DNA of 7,499 nucleotides from an uncultured Sphingobacteriia bacterium. GTDB taxonomy: Bacteria > Bacteroidota > Bacteroidia > Chitinophagales > Chitinophagaceae. Each line of letters opens with the position of its first letter. The first letter of the stretch is position 1. The notes beneath the pieces are model-generated. The model was not told where the DNA came from and searched no databases. It saw nothing but the letters and a program-made list of their open reading frames with translations. Both the position numbers and the translations under genes were made by a program. Below, piece after piece: positions 1 through 6,773 of the stretch. Location of the stretch: positions 1 through 7,499 of the forward strand of contig CAMFKK010000107.1 of the NCBI GenBank assembly GCA_945957225.1, in the 5' to 3' direction.

Positions 1-468
1 GTCTTCCAAAGAAAAAAAGTATTGGTGAAATTGGGTGAGTGCTGCTTCTATGCGTTTGTCTTGCTCTTCTACTAACACTTGCTTGTTGAAAAAAGCAGTT
101 TCCAAACTTAGGTATTGACTATAATGCATCTGTAAAAAAGCAATACTATACAGGAGGTCAGTGGCATTAAAAGTTCGATGTTTAAACCCCAACATGCTTT
201 TCAAATCAGATTCCTGGTGATGCAAACAAAAATCATGCGGAGCCATATCCATGAGTTGCATGAGCTCCTTGGCCTTATTGATAATGGTGGTTCTATTACC
301 CCAGGCAAAGATGGCAGCAAAGAATCCGGCTATTTCTATATCCTGTTTTTTGCTGAATAAATGGGGTACCGCAATAGGATCAGCAGCAATAAAATCTGGC
401 CGATTATATCTATCTACTTTTTCATTAAAAAAGCTAATGAGCGATGCTAGATTTTTGACTTCTTCCAA
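1..468 (-). CDS. TIGR02757 family protein (DUF2400), 3'-truncated by window edge
   Basis: The reverse strand is open from a TTG at 468 to base 1, giving 156 residues; the family is about 250 residues long, so roughly the last 100 lie outside the window. With TTG as residue 1, recognisable family motifs are EKVDRYNRPDF (16-26), DPIAVPH (30-36), FSKKQDIEIAGFF (38-50) and FAWGNRTTIINKA (54-66), followed by a helical region with GFKHRTFNATDL. The family is common in Bacteroidota; I know of no established biochemical role, and I assign none. The start is uncertain. The in-frame stop TGA lies at 511-513, and no ATG occurs before well-conserved sequence. TTG 468 gives the usual short leader of about 15 residues before the EKV motif; CTG 489 is the alternative. 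No signal peptide or membrane segment is visible, so it is probably cytoplasmic. It is divergent from the beta-glucosidase gene across 119 bases. Family call is fairly sure, start is not. Confidence 0.85.
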   Translation of the reverse strand, partial: MEEVKNLASLISFFNEKVDRYNRPDFIAADPIAVPHLFSKKQDIEIAGFFAAIFAWGNRTTIINKAKELMQLMDMAPHDFCLHHQESDLKSMLGFKHRTFNATDLLYSIAFLQMHYSQYLSLETAFFNKQVLVEEQDKRIEAALTQFHQYFFSLED

Positions 469-520
469 GACTTGGTGGTTTTTTAGCAGATGATGATGAA
501 AATTAATGTTTCAGCGGGAA

Positions 521-551
521 TTTGCGTGTTTCTGAGTTAACTTTATAACTC
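521..551 (+). promoter_or_regulatory. possible Bacteroidota-type promoter for bglX
   Basis: TTTG at 521-524, 19 bases, then TATAACTC at 544-551, about 36 bases before the bglX ATG. The spacing fits the Bacteroidota -33/-7 arrangement, but the -7 box keeps only the leading TA of TAnnTTTG convincingly. It is the best candidate in the 119-base divergent gap, which otherwise shows no clear operator or long inverted repeat. Weak call. Confidence 0.25.
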
Positions 552-587
552 GATTGTACGCAATTTTTCTAATCTTAATTTCATCAT

Positions 588-2849
588 ATGAGAAAGCAGT
601 TTTTTGCAGTGGCAACCCTTCTAATCATGACCATTGCAGTGCAGGCTCAAAATAGCAAGCCTGCAGGAACACCTTTGTACAAAAATGCCAAAGCTCCCAT
701 TGAACAGCGCATCAAAGATTTGTTACAGCGCATGACATTGGAAGAAAAAGCAGGTCAATTGAATCAAGTAAATGGGGGCGTGTTCACGGGTCCTGCGGCC
801 AATGATCCTGGTCAAAAAGCAAAATTAGATTTGGCTAAAAAAGGTGGGGTTGGTTCTTTTCTAAACGTCATTGGCGTTGCTGAAACCAGAAATGCCCAAC
901 AGGCGGTGATGGAAAATTCTAGATTGGGTATTCCTTTGTTATTTGGCTTTGACGTCATTCATGGTTATAGAACGGTATTCCCCATTCCATTAGCGGAAGC
1001 TGGTACATGGGATTTAGCAGCTATTGAAAAGAATGCAACTGTACATGCTAAAGAGGCTGCCGCTGCTGGTGTACACTGGACTTTTGCACCCATGTGCGAT
1101 ATTAGCAATGACCCTCGTTGGGGACGTGTTATGGAAGGTGGGGGTGAAGATCCTTATTTGGGTGGACTAGTTGCTGCGGCTCGTGTAAAAGGCTTACAAG
1201 GAAAACAATTTGACGCAGAACATATCATGGCTTGCATTAAACATTTTGCGGTCTATGGTGCGGTAGAAGCTGGTAGAGAGTACAATAATGTAGACGTATC
1301 GCGCGTAGCGCTTTGGAATAAATACCTGCCTCCTTACAAAGCAGCCGTAGAAGCTGGAGCAGCTACAGTGATGAACAGCTTTAACGTATTTGATGGTATT
1401 CCTGCAAGTGGTAACAAATATTTGGTAACCGATATCTTACAGAAAAAATGGGGATTCAAAGGATTTGTGGTAAGTGACTGGGGAAGTTTTGGAGAGATGA
1501 TTAACCATGGTTATGCAGTAGATGAAAAAGACGCTGCATTAAAAGCTTTGCAAGCTGGTAGCCATATGGATATGGAAGCCAATGTATCTGGCCGTTTTGT
1601 ACCTCAATTAGTGAAGGAAGGCAAATTGACCATGGCGCAGGTAGATGATGCAGTTGGTAGAATCTTGTATTTCAAATTCAAACTAGGTTTATTTGAAGAC
1701 CCTTATAAATATTCCAATGCAGACAGGGAAGCAGCTACTTTATTTAATGCTGCCAATCGTGCTCAAGCACTGGAAGCTGCTAAAAAAAGTATCTTATTGC
1801 TTAAGAACAATCATGAAGTATTGCCACTAAAAGCTGAGGGCACCAAGATTGCTTTGATTGGTTTGTATGCCAATAGTAAAGAAGATATGTTTGATTTTTG
1901 GATTGCTAATGGAACTGCAAATGATGCGGTTACTGTGAAAGAAGGAATGGAGAAAAGATTTGGTGCCAATAATATCAACTATGCGCCAGGTTATATGGCA
2001 GATGGTAGCACAGACGAACAATTGGTTAAAGACGCTGTTGCTGCTGCAGATAAAGCTGCTGTAGTTGTGGTGAATATTGGCATCAGTGGTAAAATGGCAG
2101 GTGAAGACAGAGCCTTAGCCAATATCAATATTCCAGAAGGACAAATTAGATTATTGCGTGCTTTGCAAAAACAAGGCAGACCTGTAATTGCCTTGGTGAG
2201 CAGTGGTAGACCATTGGTGTTAACCAATATTCAAGACATTACTACGGCCATTGTTCAAACCTGGATCCTTGGCACTGAAACAGGAAATGCGGTTGCAGCT
2301 ATGTTGGCTGGAGATTATAATCCATCTGCCAAAACTGTCATGACTTTCCCTTATGCATTGGGTCAAGTGCCTGTGTATTATAACCATTTTAATACCAATA
2401 GACCTGCACCAGAAACTGGAGACGCAAGTTGGAAGTCTCGCTATCGCGATATTCCCAATGAACCTTTGTATCCTTTTGGTTATGGTTTAAGTTATACCAA
2501 TTATCATTATTCTAACCTGAGTTTGAGCTCTGAAAAAATTACCCGCTCTCAACCCTTGCAAGTACGTGTAACCGTGAAGAATAGCGGAAAAGTAGACGGA
2601 GAAGAAGTGGTGCAATTGTATATTAGAGATATCGCTGCCTCAATTGTTAGACCAGTCAAAGAATTAAAGGCCTTTCAAAAAGTATTCCTAAAAGCTGGTG
2701 AATCAAAGGAAATCAGTTTTGTTCTAACTGGCAAAGACCTTTCTTTCTATGATGGAGAAGGCAATACTCGTTTAGAAAATGGCGCCTTTAAAGTAATGGT
2801 GGGTGGTGATTCTAAAACTGTATTGGAAAAAGGATTTGAATTACAATAA
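588..2849 (+). CDS. bglX: periplasmic beta-glucosidase, GH3 family, BglX type
   Basis: A 753-residue retaining exo-beta-glucosidase that removes glucose from the non-reducing ends of beta-glucosides. Residues 1-20 form a Sec signal peptide (basic start, hydrophobic core, AVQA then Q21), so it is exported, probably to the periplasm. The GH3 N-terminal barrel carries FGFDVIHG (119-126, D122 likely in sugar binding), KHF (218-220), GREYNNVDVS (229-238) and GFVVSDW (292-298), where D297 is the expected nucleophile. The GH3 C-terminal alpha/beta domain spans about 400-600, with GTETGNA (562-568) and FPYALGQVPVYYN (587-599). A fibronectin III-like domain fills about 650-750, with VVQLYIRD (674-681). 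Length and domain order match E. coli BglX throughout. One oddity: where E. coli has VGE before a second conserved Glu, this protein has IGI (I499), while E506 is kept, so the acid/base assignment is open. ATG 588 places the signal peptide correctly; no Shine-Dalgarno is seen. It is monocistronic, without SusCD-like neighbours, and ends at a strong terminator. Confidence 0.95.
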   Translation: MRKQFFAVATLLIMTIAVQAQNSKPAGTPLYKNAKAPIEQRIKDLLQRMTLEEKAGQLNQVNGGVFTGPAANDPGQKAKLDLAKKGGVGSFLNVIGVAETRNAQQAVMENSRLGIPLLFGFDVIHGYRTVFPIPLAEAGTWDLAAIEKNATVHAKEAAAAGVHWTFAPMCDISNDPRWGRVMEGGGEDPYLGGLVAAARVKGLQGKQFDAEHIMACIKHFAVYGAVEAGREYNNVDVSRVALWNKYLPPYKAAVEAGAATVMNSFNVFDGIPASGNKYLVTDILQKKWGFKGFVVSDWGSFGEMINHGYAVDEKDAALKALQAGSHMDMEANVSGRFVPQLVKEGKLTMAQVDDAVGRILYFKFKLGLFEDPYKYSNADREAATLFNAANRAQALEAAKKSILLLKNNHEVLPLKAEGTKIALIGLYANSKEDMFDFWIANGTANDAVTVKEGMEKRFGANNINYAPGYMADGSTDEQLVKDAVAAADKAAVVVVNIGISGKMAGEDRALANINIPEGQIRLLRALQKQGRPVIALVSSGRPLVLTNIQDITTAIVQTWILGTETGNAVAAMLAGDYNPSAKTVMTFPYALGQVPVYYNHFNTNRPAPETGDASWKSRYRDIPNEPLYPFGYGLSYTNYHYSNLSLSSEKITRSQPLQVRVTVKNSGKVDGEEVVQLYIRDIAASIVRPVKELKAFQKVFLKAGESKEISFVLTGKDLSFYDGEGNTRLENGAFKVMVGGDSKTVLEKGFELQ

Positions 2850-2867
2850 TCCTCTAATGAGGACAAG

Positions 2868-2905
2868 AAAAAAGGACCACGACTAAAAATCGGGGTCCTT
2901 TTTTT
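2868..2905. terminator. bidirectional intrinsic terminator between convergent genes
   Basis: AAAAAAGGACC (2868-2878) pairs perfectly with GGTCCTTTTTT (2894-2904). After one A/G mismatch, CGA (2880-2882) pairs with TCG (2890-2892), leaving the loop CTAAAAA. Six A bases precede and seven T bases follow the GC core, so it can act as a rho-independent terminator on both strands. It lies 18 bases after the bglX stop and 17 bases beyond the end of the minus-strand cystathionine synthase/lyase gene, and would insulate the two convergent units. Confidence 0.9.
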
Positions 2906-2922
2906 ATAATAGGGATTAATTA

Positions 2923-4089
2923 TTATCCTATTGCCTGATCCAGGTCTTCAATTAGGTCTTCTACGTCTTCAATTCCCACACTCAAACGAATCAGAGAATC
3001 AGTAAGACCGTTTTTAATCCGCTCTTCTCTTGGAATAGAAGCATGGGTCATACTTGCAGGGTGATTGATCAAAGATTCAACACCTCCTAGGCTTTCTGCC
3101 AAAGAGAATACCTTGGTAGAACTGAGTACGCGTTTGGCATTTTCAATACTATCATCTTTAAGCGTAAAACTCATCATACCCCCAAATCCACGCATTTGCT
3201 CTTTGGCAATGGCATAATTGTGGTGGTCTTCAAAACCACACCAGTAAACCCTTGCTACTTTTGGATGATTGCGTAAATGGAGGGCAATTTTTTCGCCGTT
3301 TTCACAATGACGTTGCATACGAACGTGCAAGGTTTTAATTCCGCGTAACACCAAGAAGCAATCCATAGGCCCAGGAACAGCACCACAAGATTTTTGAATA
3401 AAGTATAATTGCTCTCGCAGGTCAGCATCGTTCATCATCAAGCATCCTTGAATCAAATCACTATGACCACCCAAGTACTTAGTTGCAGAGTGCATAACAA
3501 TATCTGCACCAAGGGTTAGTGGATTTTGCAAATAAGGTGAGGCAAAAGTATTGTCTACACAAAGCAAAGCACCTGCTGATTTTGCAATCACAGACACTGC
3601 TGCAATATCTGTAATATTCATCAACGGGTTTGTTGGCGTTTCAATCCAGATAAGTTTGGTAGCAGGACTAATGGCTTTGCTGATATTGCTGACATCGGTA
3701 GTGTCTACATAGGTAAACTTGATCCCAAATTTGGCATAGATCTTGGTAAACAATCTATAAGTACCACCATACATATCATTGGCTGCAATGACTTCATCGC
3801 CTGGGGCCAAGAGTTTGATGACCGCATCCGTAGCAGCAACCCCACTACTAAATGCTAGGCCAAATTTTCCTTCTTCCAATTGCGCATAAGCTTCTTCCAA
3901 AGCTTTACGGGTTGGGTTCTGGCTGCGTGCATATTCAAAACCTTTGTTTACACCAGGAGCTTCTTGCACATAGGTAGAAGTCTGATAGATGGGTGTCATG
4001 ATGGCTCCTGTAGAAGGATCAGGTTCAGCACCTGCATGAATATATTTGGTTCCCAATCTTACACCGGGTGTTTGTTTGTTTTGGCTCAT
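2923..4089 (-). CDS. metB: PLP-dependent cystathionine gamma-synthase / gamma-lyase family enzyme
   Basis: A 388-residue cytoplasmic enzyme of the Cys/Met-metabolism PLP family (fold type I), of normal full length. Visible residues are YAR (53-55), which contacts the PLP phosphate of the partner subunit; NDMYGGTYR (104-112), whose Y107 stacks on the cofactor; VDNTFASPYL (178-187), with D179 holding the pyridine nitrogen; SATKYLGGHSD (201-211), with K204 as the Schiff-base lysine; ESLGGVESL (332-340); and RLSVGIED (368-375), where R368 should bind the substrate carboxylate. The likely reaction is either joining an activated homoserine to cysteine to make cystathionine (MetB) or splitting cystathionine into cysteine, 2-oxobutyrate and ammonia. 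Sequence alone does not separate these, nor homocysteine-forming sulfhydrylation, so the gene symbol is provisional. Its ATG lies only two bases after the stop of the DUF2911 gene, which indicates translational coupling. It is the last gene of the minus-strand operon and ends just before the shared terminator. Confidence 0.9.
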   Translation of the reverse strand: MSQNKQTPGVRLGTKYIHAGAEPDPSTGAIMTPIYQTSTYVQEAPGVNKGFEYARSQNPTRKALEEAYAQLEEGKFGLAFSSGVAATDAVIKLLAPGDEVIAANDMYGGTYRLFTKIYAKFGIKFTYVDTTDVSNISKAISPATKLIWIETPTNPLMNITDIAAVSVIAKSAGALLCVDNTFASPYLQNPLTLGADIVMHSATKYLGGHSDLIQGCLMMNDADLREQLYFIQKSCGAVPGPMDCFLVLRGIKTLHVRMQRHCENGEKIALHLRNHPKVARVYWCGFEDHHNYAIAKEQMRGFGGMMSFTLKDDSIENAKRVLSSTKVFSLAESLGGVESLINHPASMTHASIPREERIKNGLTDSLIRLSVGIEDVEDLIEDLDQAIG

Positions 4090-4091
4090 AA

Positions 4092-4673
4092 TTATTTTTT
4101 AGTAGTAGTTTCAGGAACTAAAGTAATGGGTAGAACTGTTTTGATATCATCCCAAACAATCACCATATTGGCGCCATTCTTGATGTCTTCAAAGTATATG
4201 GTAAAAGCCTCTACGTTTTCAGTGTTCTTATCAATATCCACTTCTGTACGCAACAAATCCTTTTTTCCATCGTAGGTAAAATTACCCCAGCAGAAATTGT
4301 CCTTGTTTAGGATCAGGGTCCATTTGTTTTCAGTGGGTAAACAGTAAAAAGTATATCGGCCTTTGGCCACTAATTTTCCTCCAATTTTTACGGGTTTAAA
4401 GAATTCAATTTCTGTGGCTTCATTGGCACCCAGTCTCCAGAGTTCATTGTATTTGATAATGCCGCCAAAAATGGTTCTGCCCCCTTTTAACGGCCTACCA
4501 TAAATCACTCGGGCAATGGGTTGGTCCTTGGCCATTCCCTTCATTTTTAAAAGGGGATAATTGGCTGGCCAATAACTCATGTCCATGGGCGATTTGTCTA
4601 GTTCAGTGGGTTTGGGTTGGGCCCAAATACTACTGGCAATAGCCATACAACAGCATAAGAGGATTGATTTCAT
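4092..4673 (-). CDS. exported DUF2911 domain protein
   Basis: A 193-residue protein of unknown function, common in Bacteroidota. I chose ATG 4673 rather than the upstream in-frame ATG at 4709. It gives a clean signal peptide (MKSILL, hydrophobic to about residue 18, ending IWAQ), and a promoter at 4707-4735 would put the transcription start downstream of the earlier ATG. DUF2911 motifs are ARVIYGRP (54-61), GRTIFGG (65-71), ELWRLGANEATEIEF (77-91), VKIGGKLVAKGRYTFY (95-110), WTLILNK (118-124), VEAFTIYFE (154-162) and VIVWDD (171-176); beta strands dominate. The signal peptide holds three consecutive cysteines (7-9), but they do not form a normal lipobox, so a soluble periplasmic product is more likely than a lipoprotein. 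It lies 46 bases after the AcpH-like gene and 2 bases before the cystathionine enzyme gene, suggesting co-expression with the latter. No biochemical role is assigned. Confidence 0.88.
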   Translation of the reverse strand: MKSILLCCCMAIASSIWAQPKPTELDKSPMDMSYWPANYPLLKMKGMAKDQPIARVIYGRPLKGGRTIFGGIIKYNELWRLGANEATEIEFFKPVKIGGKLVAKGRYTFYCLPTENKWTLILNKDNFCWGNFTYDGKKDLLRTEVDIDKNTENVEAFTIYFEDIKNGANMVIVWDDIKTVLPITLVPETTTKK

Positions 4674-4706
4674 ATAGAAAGTACTTGTTGGATTGATGAA
4701 CAGTAA

Positions 4707-4735
4707 CAAAGATAAGGGGCTAAAGGTTCTGCAAA
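4707..4735 (-). promoter_or_regulatory. internal Bacteroidota-type promoter before the DUF2911 gene
   Basis: On the minus strand, TTTG (4735-4732) is followed by 17 bases and then TATCTTTG (4714-4707), an exact match to the Bacteroidota -7 consensus TAnnTTTG with a full -33 TTTG. The -33 box overlaps the last codons of the AcpH-like gene. The predicted transcription start is near 4700, giving a leader of roughly 25 to 30 bases before ATG 4673. This would let the DUF2911 and cystathionine enzyme genes be transcribed apart from the upstream operon. It is inferred from sequence match only. Confidence 0.5.
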
Positions 4736-5313
4736 TCTTGCCAATAGCTTTCTGCCATATTTTTAACAGCTGGGAAAAATTCCTGATAACAATCCGCTAA
4801 TAAAGGCAGATTGGCTTCAAATAATTGAAATGCTATAGACGCATCTGTTAAATAAGCCGCCCTTCTAACCAGCCCCCCAAAGCTTTTTTCAATACCCCAA
4901 GTATAGCGATAGTTGTACAACCAATCTTGGGTTTGCATATAGGGTAACATGCGGGCAAATTTTTCCGGTAAAAAAGAGTGCTGATCTATCAAGGAAGCAT
5001 AAACCTTGGCAGAAAAAACTTGCCAACCGGCTTCCTCCATGATAGTGCTATCCAAGGCCAGAAAATGGTCATAGACCACATCCATAAATGCCCCAGCATA
5101 AAGCCCCACTGCAGGTTTGAAAACAGCTTTTCCCCTTGCAGTGGCTGGGTGACTATCTGTAAAAGCGTCAATAGCTCTATGAAGACGAATCCCCTGTTGT
5201 ATACCCAAGGGATAATCATACTGTTTTTTGCCCTTTACATAATCACTGATCATATTGCCCACCAAGAGTTGGGGTTGGCCAAAAGACAGGTACGCATGCG
5301 CCAGTAGATTCAT
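4720..5313 (-). CDS. acpH: acyl-carrier-protein phosphodiesterase (AcpH / DUF479 family)
   Basis: A 197-residue protein that matches E. coli AcpH in length and motifs. AcpH removes the 4'-phosphopantetheine group from holo-ACP, giving apo-ACP, in the cytoplasm. The family start MNLLAH (1-6) is present, followed by VGNMISDYVKG (18-28, D24), GIRLHRAIDAFTDSHP (41-56, with H45, D49, D53 and H55) and MDVVYDHFLA (77-86, with D78, D82 and H83). These His and Asp residues form the metal site expected of this HD-like helical family. Later, WLYNYR fits the WLVRYR of the E. coli protein. ATG 5313 is supported because it begins the conserved MN-LAH motif. No signal peptide or membrane segment is seen. 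The gene begins 25 bases after the hydrolase gene and is probably co-transcribed with it; the promoter of the next gene overlaps its 3' end. Distant Bacteroidota members may have other substrates, so the specific reaction is less certain than the family. Confidence 0.88.
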   Translation of the reverse strand: MNLLAHAYLSFGQPQLLVGNMISDYVKGKKQYDYPLGIQQGIRLHRAIDAFTDSHPATARGKAVFKPAVGLYAGAFMDVVYDHFLALDSTIMEEAGWQVFSAKVYASLIDQHSFLPEKFARMLPYMQTQDWLYNYRYTWGIEKSFGGLVRRAAYLTDASIAFQLFEANLPLLADCYQEFFPAVKNMAESYWQDLQNL

Positions 5314-5338
5314 GCTGCAATAATAACCGAAACCTTGC

Positions 5339-6769
5339 TTACTTGGTTGTTTTTAAAATCCAAGCACCAACCAAATTGGCTGCTTCTGGAGAAAAGGTTT
5401 CATCAATACTATTGTAGGATTGTACTTTGGTCTTAGCTGTTTGGAACAAATGGTTCAAATTAGGGAGTGCATGTACTTCATATTTCTTGTTCTTTCCTTT
5501 TTTCAAAGCGGCTTCAATAGCGCTTAGGTTTTCATCACAAGTCACTTGAATATCATAGGTTCCATTCAAAGCCAAGACAGGAATTTTCAATTTTTCTAAA
5601 TTGGTACTAGGCTCATAGTTTAAGAAATAATTCAGCCATGCAAGACCAGCTTTGTATTGTTGTGCCATGGACAGCATGGCTGCCTGCGGCGATGTGATAA
5701 ATAGCTTTTTCTCCAAACTATCGGGAACAGCTTTTTTCCAATTACTATACACTTCTTTCATCTCAGTTTGAACTGCATCAAAATCTGTAGATTTTCCAAA
5801 TGCCAAATTCATATTATTGATTAAACTGTCTGCTATTGCTTTGTCAGCAGCACTTAGATTAGTCATTTCTAAACTGCGTCTCATTTGAAAATTCCAGACC
5901 TCCTGACCCTTTTGACCTGGTCCTGCCAACAAGACAATAAAGGCAACCTGTTTATTTTTCACAGCTACCATGGGGGCAATCATGCCACCCTCACTATGTC
6001 CAATTAACCCAATTTTTTTCTTGTCTACATCTGGTCTGCTTAGCAAATATTGAATGCTATTATTAACGTCTCCCGCAAAGTCTACAGAAGTCAGTTTAGC
6101 TGGATTGTCTCCAAGGCTTGACTTTCCCGCACCGCGATCATCCACACGCAATACAGCAATACCTTGCTTGGTTAATAAATCTGCTAATACGCCGTAGGGT
6201 TTGTGACCAAACATGCTGCCATCCCTGTCCTGTGTGCCACTGCCCGAAATAAGAATCACCGTTGGAAAATTGCTTCCCTGGATAGGTTTGGTAAATGTGG
6301 CACCGTATTGCAAACTACTATCCGCATTTTTGTAAATCACCTCTTCCGATAGATAGCCCAAAGGCGCTTTGGGTGTTTGTGGTCTTATGGGAGTGGCAGG
6401 AGGTTTGGGAACATCTTTTTCATCCATCCGCTTCATGTTGAGAGGCGTTTTAAAATTCCCCTGTTTAAAATTCCCCTGTATGCTATCCTTACCATTCCAA
6501 AGACCCCTATAGCCAGCTTTCATGATATTGATTTCGGCAATGATGCTATCAGCTTCCATGACCGTTTTGCTGCCTTGCAAACCAAAACTATTTTGGTCAG
6601 GACTATCAAAACTGCTACTATATTCATTGCCTGTTTTAGAAACATGCATGACAAACCTGATTTGTCTTCCACCCACACCTAGGTAACCCTGCCAAACACC
6701 CACAATGCTTTGTGCTTGAGATGCATGTACAACTAGTAACACACAAATAAGAAAGGAGATTTTTTTCAT
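5339..6769 (-). CDS. secreted alpha/beta hydrolase with N-terminal beta-rich domain
   Basis: A 476-residue exported serine hydrolase of the COG1073-like esterase/peptidase group; the substrate is unknown. Residues 1-20 are a signal peptide (MKKISF, hydrophobic core, SQAQ). Residues about 21-115 form a beta-rich, lipocalin-like region (GVWQGYL, SFDSPDQNSFG) often seen before this hydrolase type in Bacteroidota. A proline-rich linker follows at 121-136. The alpha/beta domain has GSGTQDRDGS (176-185, oxyanion region), DDRGAGKS (210-217) and GHSEGG (257-262) with nucleophile S259. The remaining triad residues are probably D406 (in NGTYD) and H440 (in NLNH). The catalytic set looks intact. The gene contains a perfect 15-base tandem duplication that makes QGNFK twice at residues 98-107. 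It begins 4 bases after the SdpI-family gene and ends 25 bases before acpH, so it is an inner operon gene. Hydrolase class is sure; the ester or peptide substrate cannot be read from sequence. Confidence 0.9.
   Translation of the reverse strand: MKKISFLICVLLVVHASQAQSIVGVWQGYLGVGGRQIRFVMHVSKTGNEYSSSFDSPDQNSFGLQGSKTVMEADSIIAEINIMKAGYRGLWNGKDSIQGNFKQGNFKTPLNMKRMDEKDVPKPPATPIRPQTPKAPLGYLSEEVIYKNADSSLQYGATFTKPIQGSNFPTVILISGSGTQDRDGSMFGHKPYGVLADLLTKQGIAVLRVDDRGAGKSSLGDNPAKLTSVDFAGDVNNSIQYLLSRPDVDKKKIGLIGHSEGGMIAPMVAVKNKQVAFIVLLAGPGQKGQEVWNFQMRRSLEMTNLSAADKAIADSLINNMNLAFGKSTDFDAVQTEMKEVYSNWKKAVPDSLEKKLFITSPQAAMLSMAQQYKAGLAWLNYFLNYEPSTNLEKLKIPVLALNGTYDIQVTCDENLSAIEAALKKGKNKKYEVHALPNLNHLFQTAKTKVQSYNSIDETFSPEAANLVGAWILKTTK
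6449..6478 (-). repeat. perfect 15-bp tandem duplication inside the hydrolase gene
   Basis: The plus-strand unit TTTAAAATTCCCCTG occurs at 6449-6463 and again, identically and adjacent, at 6464-6478. It is a multiple of three, so the frame is kept and the pentapeptide QGNFK is repeated at residues 98-102 and 103-107, near the end of the N-terminal domain. It looks like a recent slippage duplication. Confidence 0.9.
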
Positions 6770-6773
6770 GATA

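Noticed and set aside
178..493. Plus-strand open frames near the left edge
   Set aside because: The reverse strand here encodes clear TIGR02757 motifs through the same bases.
489..510. TAATTTTC on the minus strand as a -7 box for the TIGR02757 gene
   Set aside because: One mismatch to the consensus, no TTG at the proper upstream distance, and too close to the probable start.
588..2849. A polysaccharide utilisation locus around bglX
   Set aside because: No SusC/SusD-like gene, sugar sensor or second glycosidase is present in the window; bglX stands alone between a divergent gene and a terminator.
2850..2863. Small inverted repeat TCCTC-TAAT-GAGGA just after the bglX stop
   Set aside because: The stem is only five base pairs with no T run; it may add to transcript end stability, but the adjacent 2868-2905 hairpin is the evident terminator.
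3880..4275. A 131-codon plus-strand open frame across the junction of the cystathionine enzyme and DUF2911 genes
   Set aside because: It lies wholly opposite two well-supported coding genes, has no recognisable motifs, and is best explained as a reverse-frame shadow.
4641..4661. Cysteine cluster in the DUF2911 signal peptide as a lipoprotein box
   Set aside because: The residues before the cysteines are Leu-Leu and lack the small residue normally at -1; a later Ala-Gln signal peptidase I site fits better.
4674..4709. Longer start for the DUF2911 gene at ATG 4709
   Set aside because: The added 12 residues would precede a complete signal peptide, and the -7 promoter box overlaps that ATG.
4978..5307. 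A 109-codon plus-strand open frame opposite acpH
   Set aside because: The minus-strand frame carries the conserved AcpH His/Asp motifs; the plus-strand translation is featureless.
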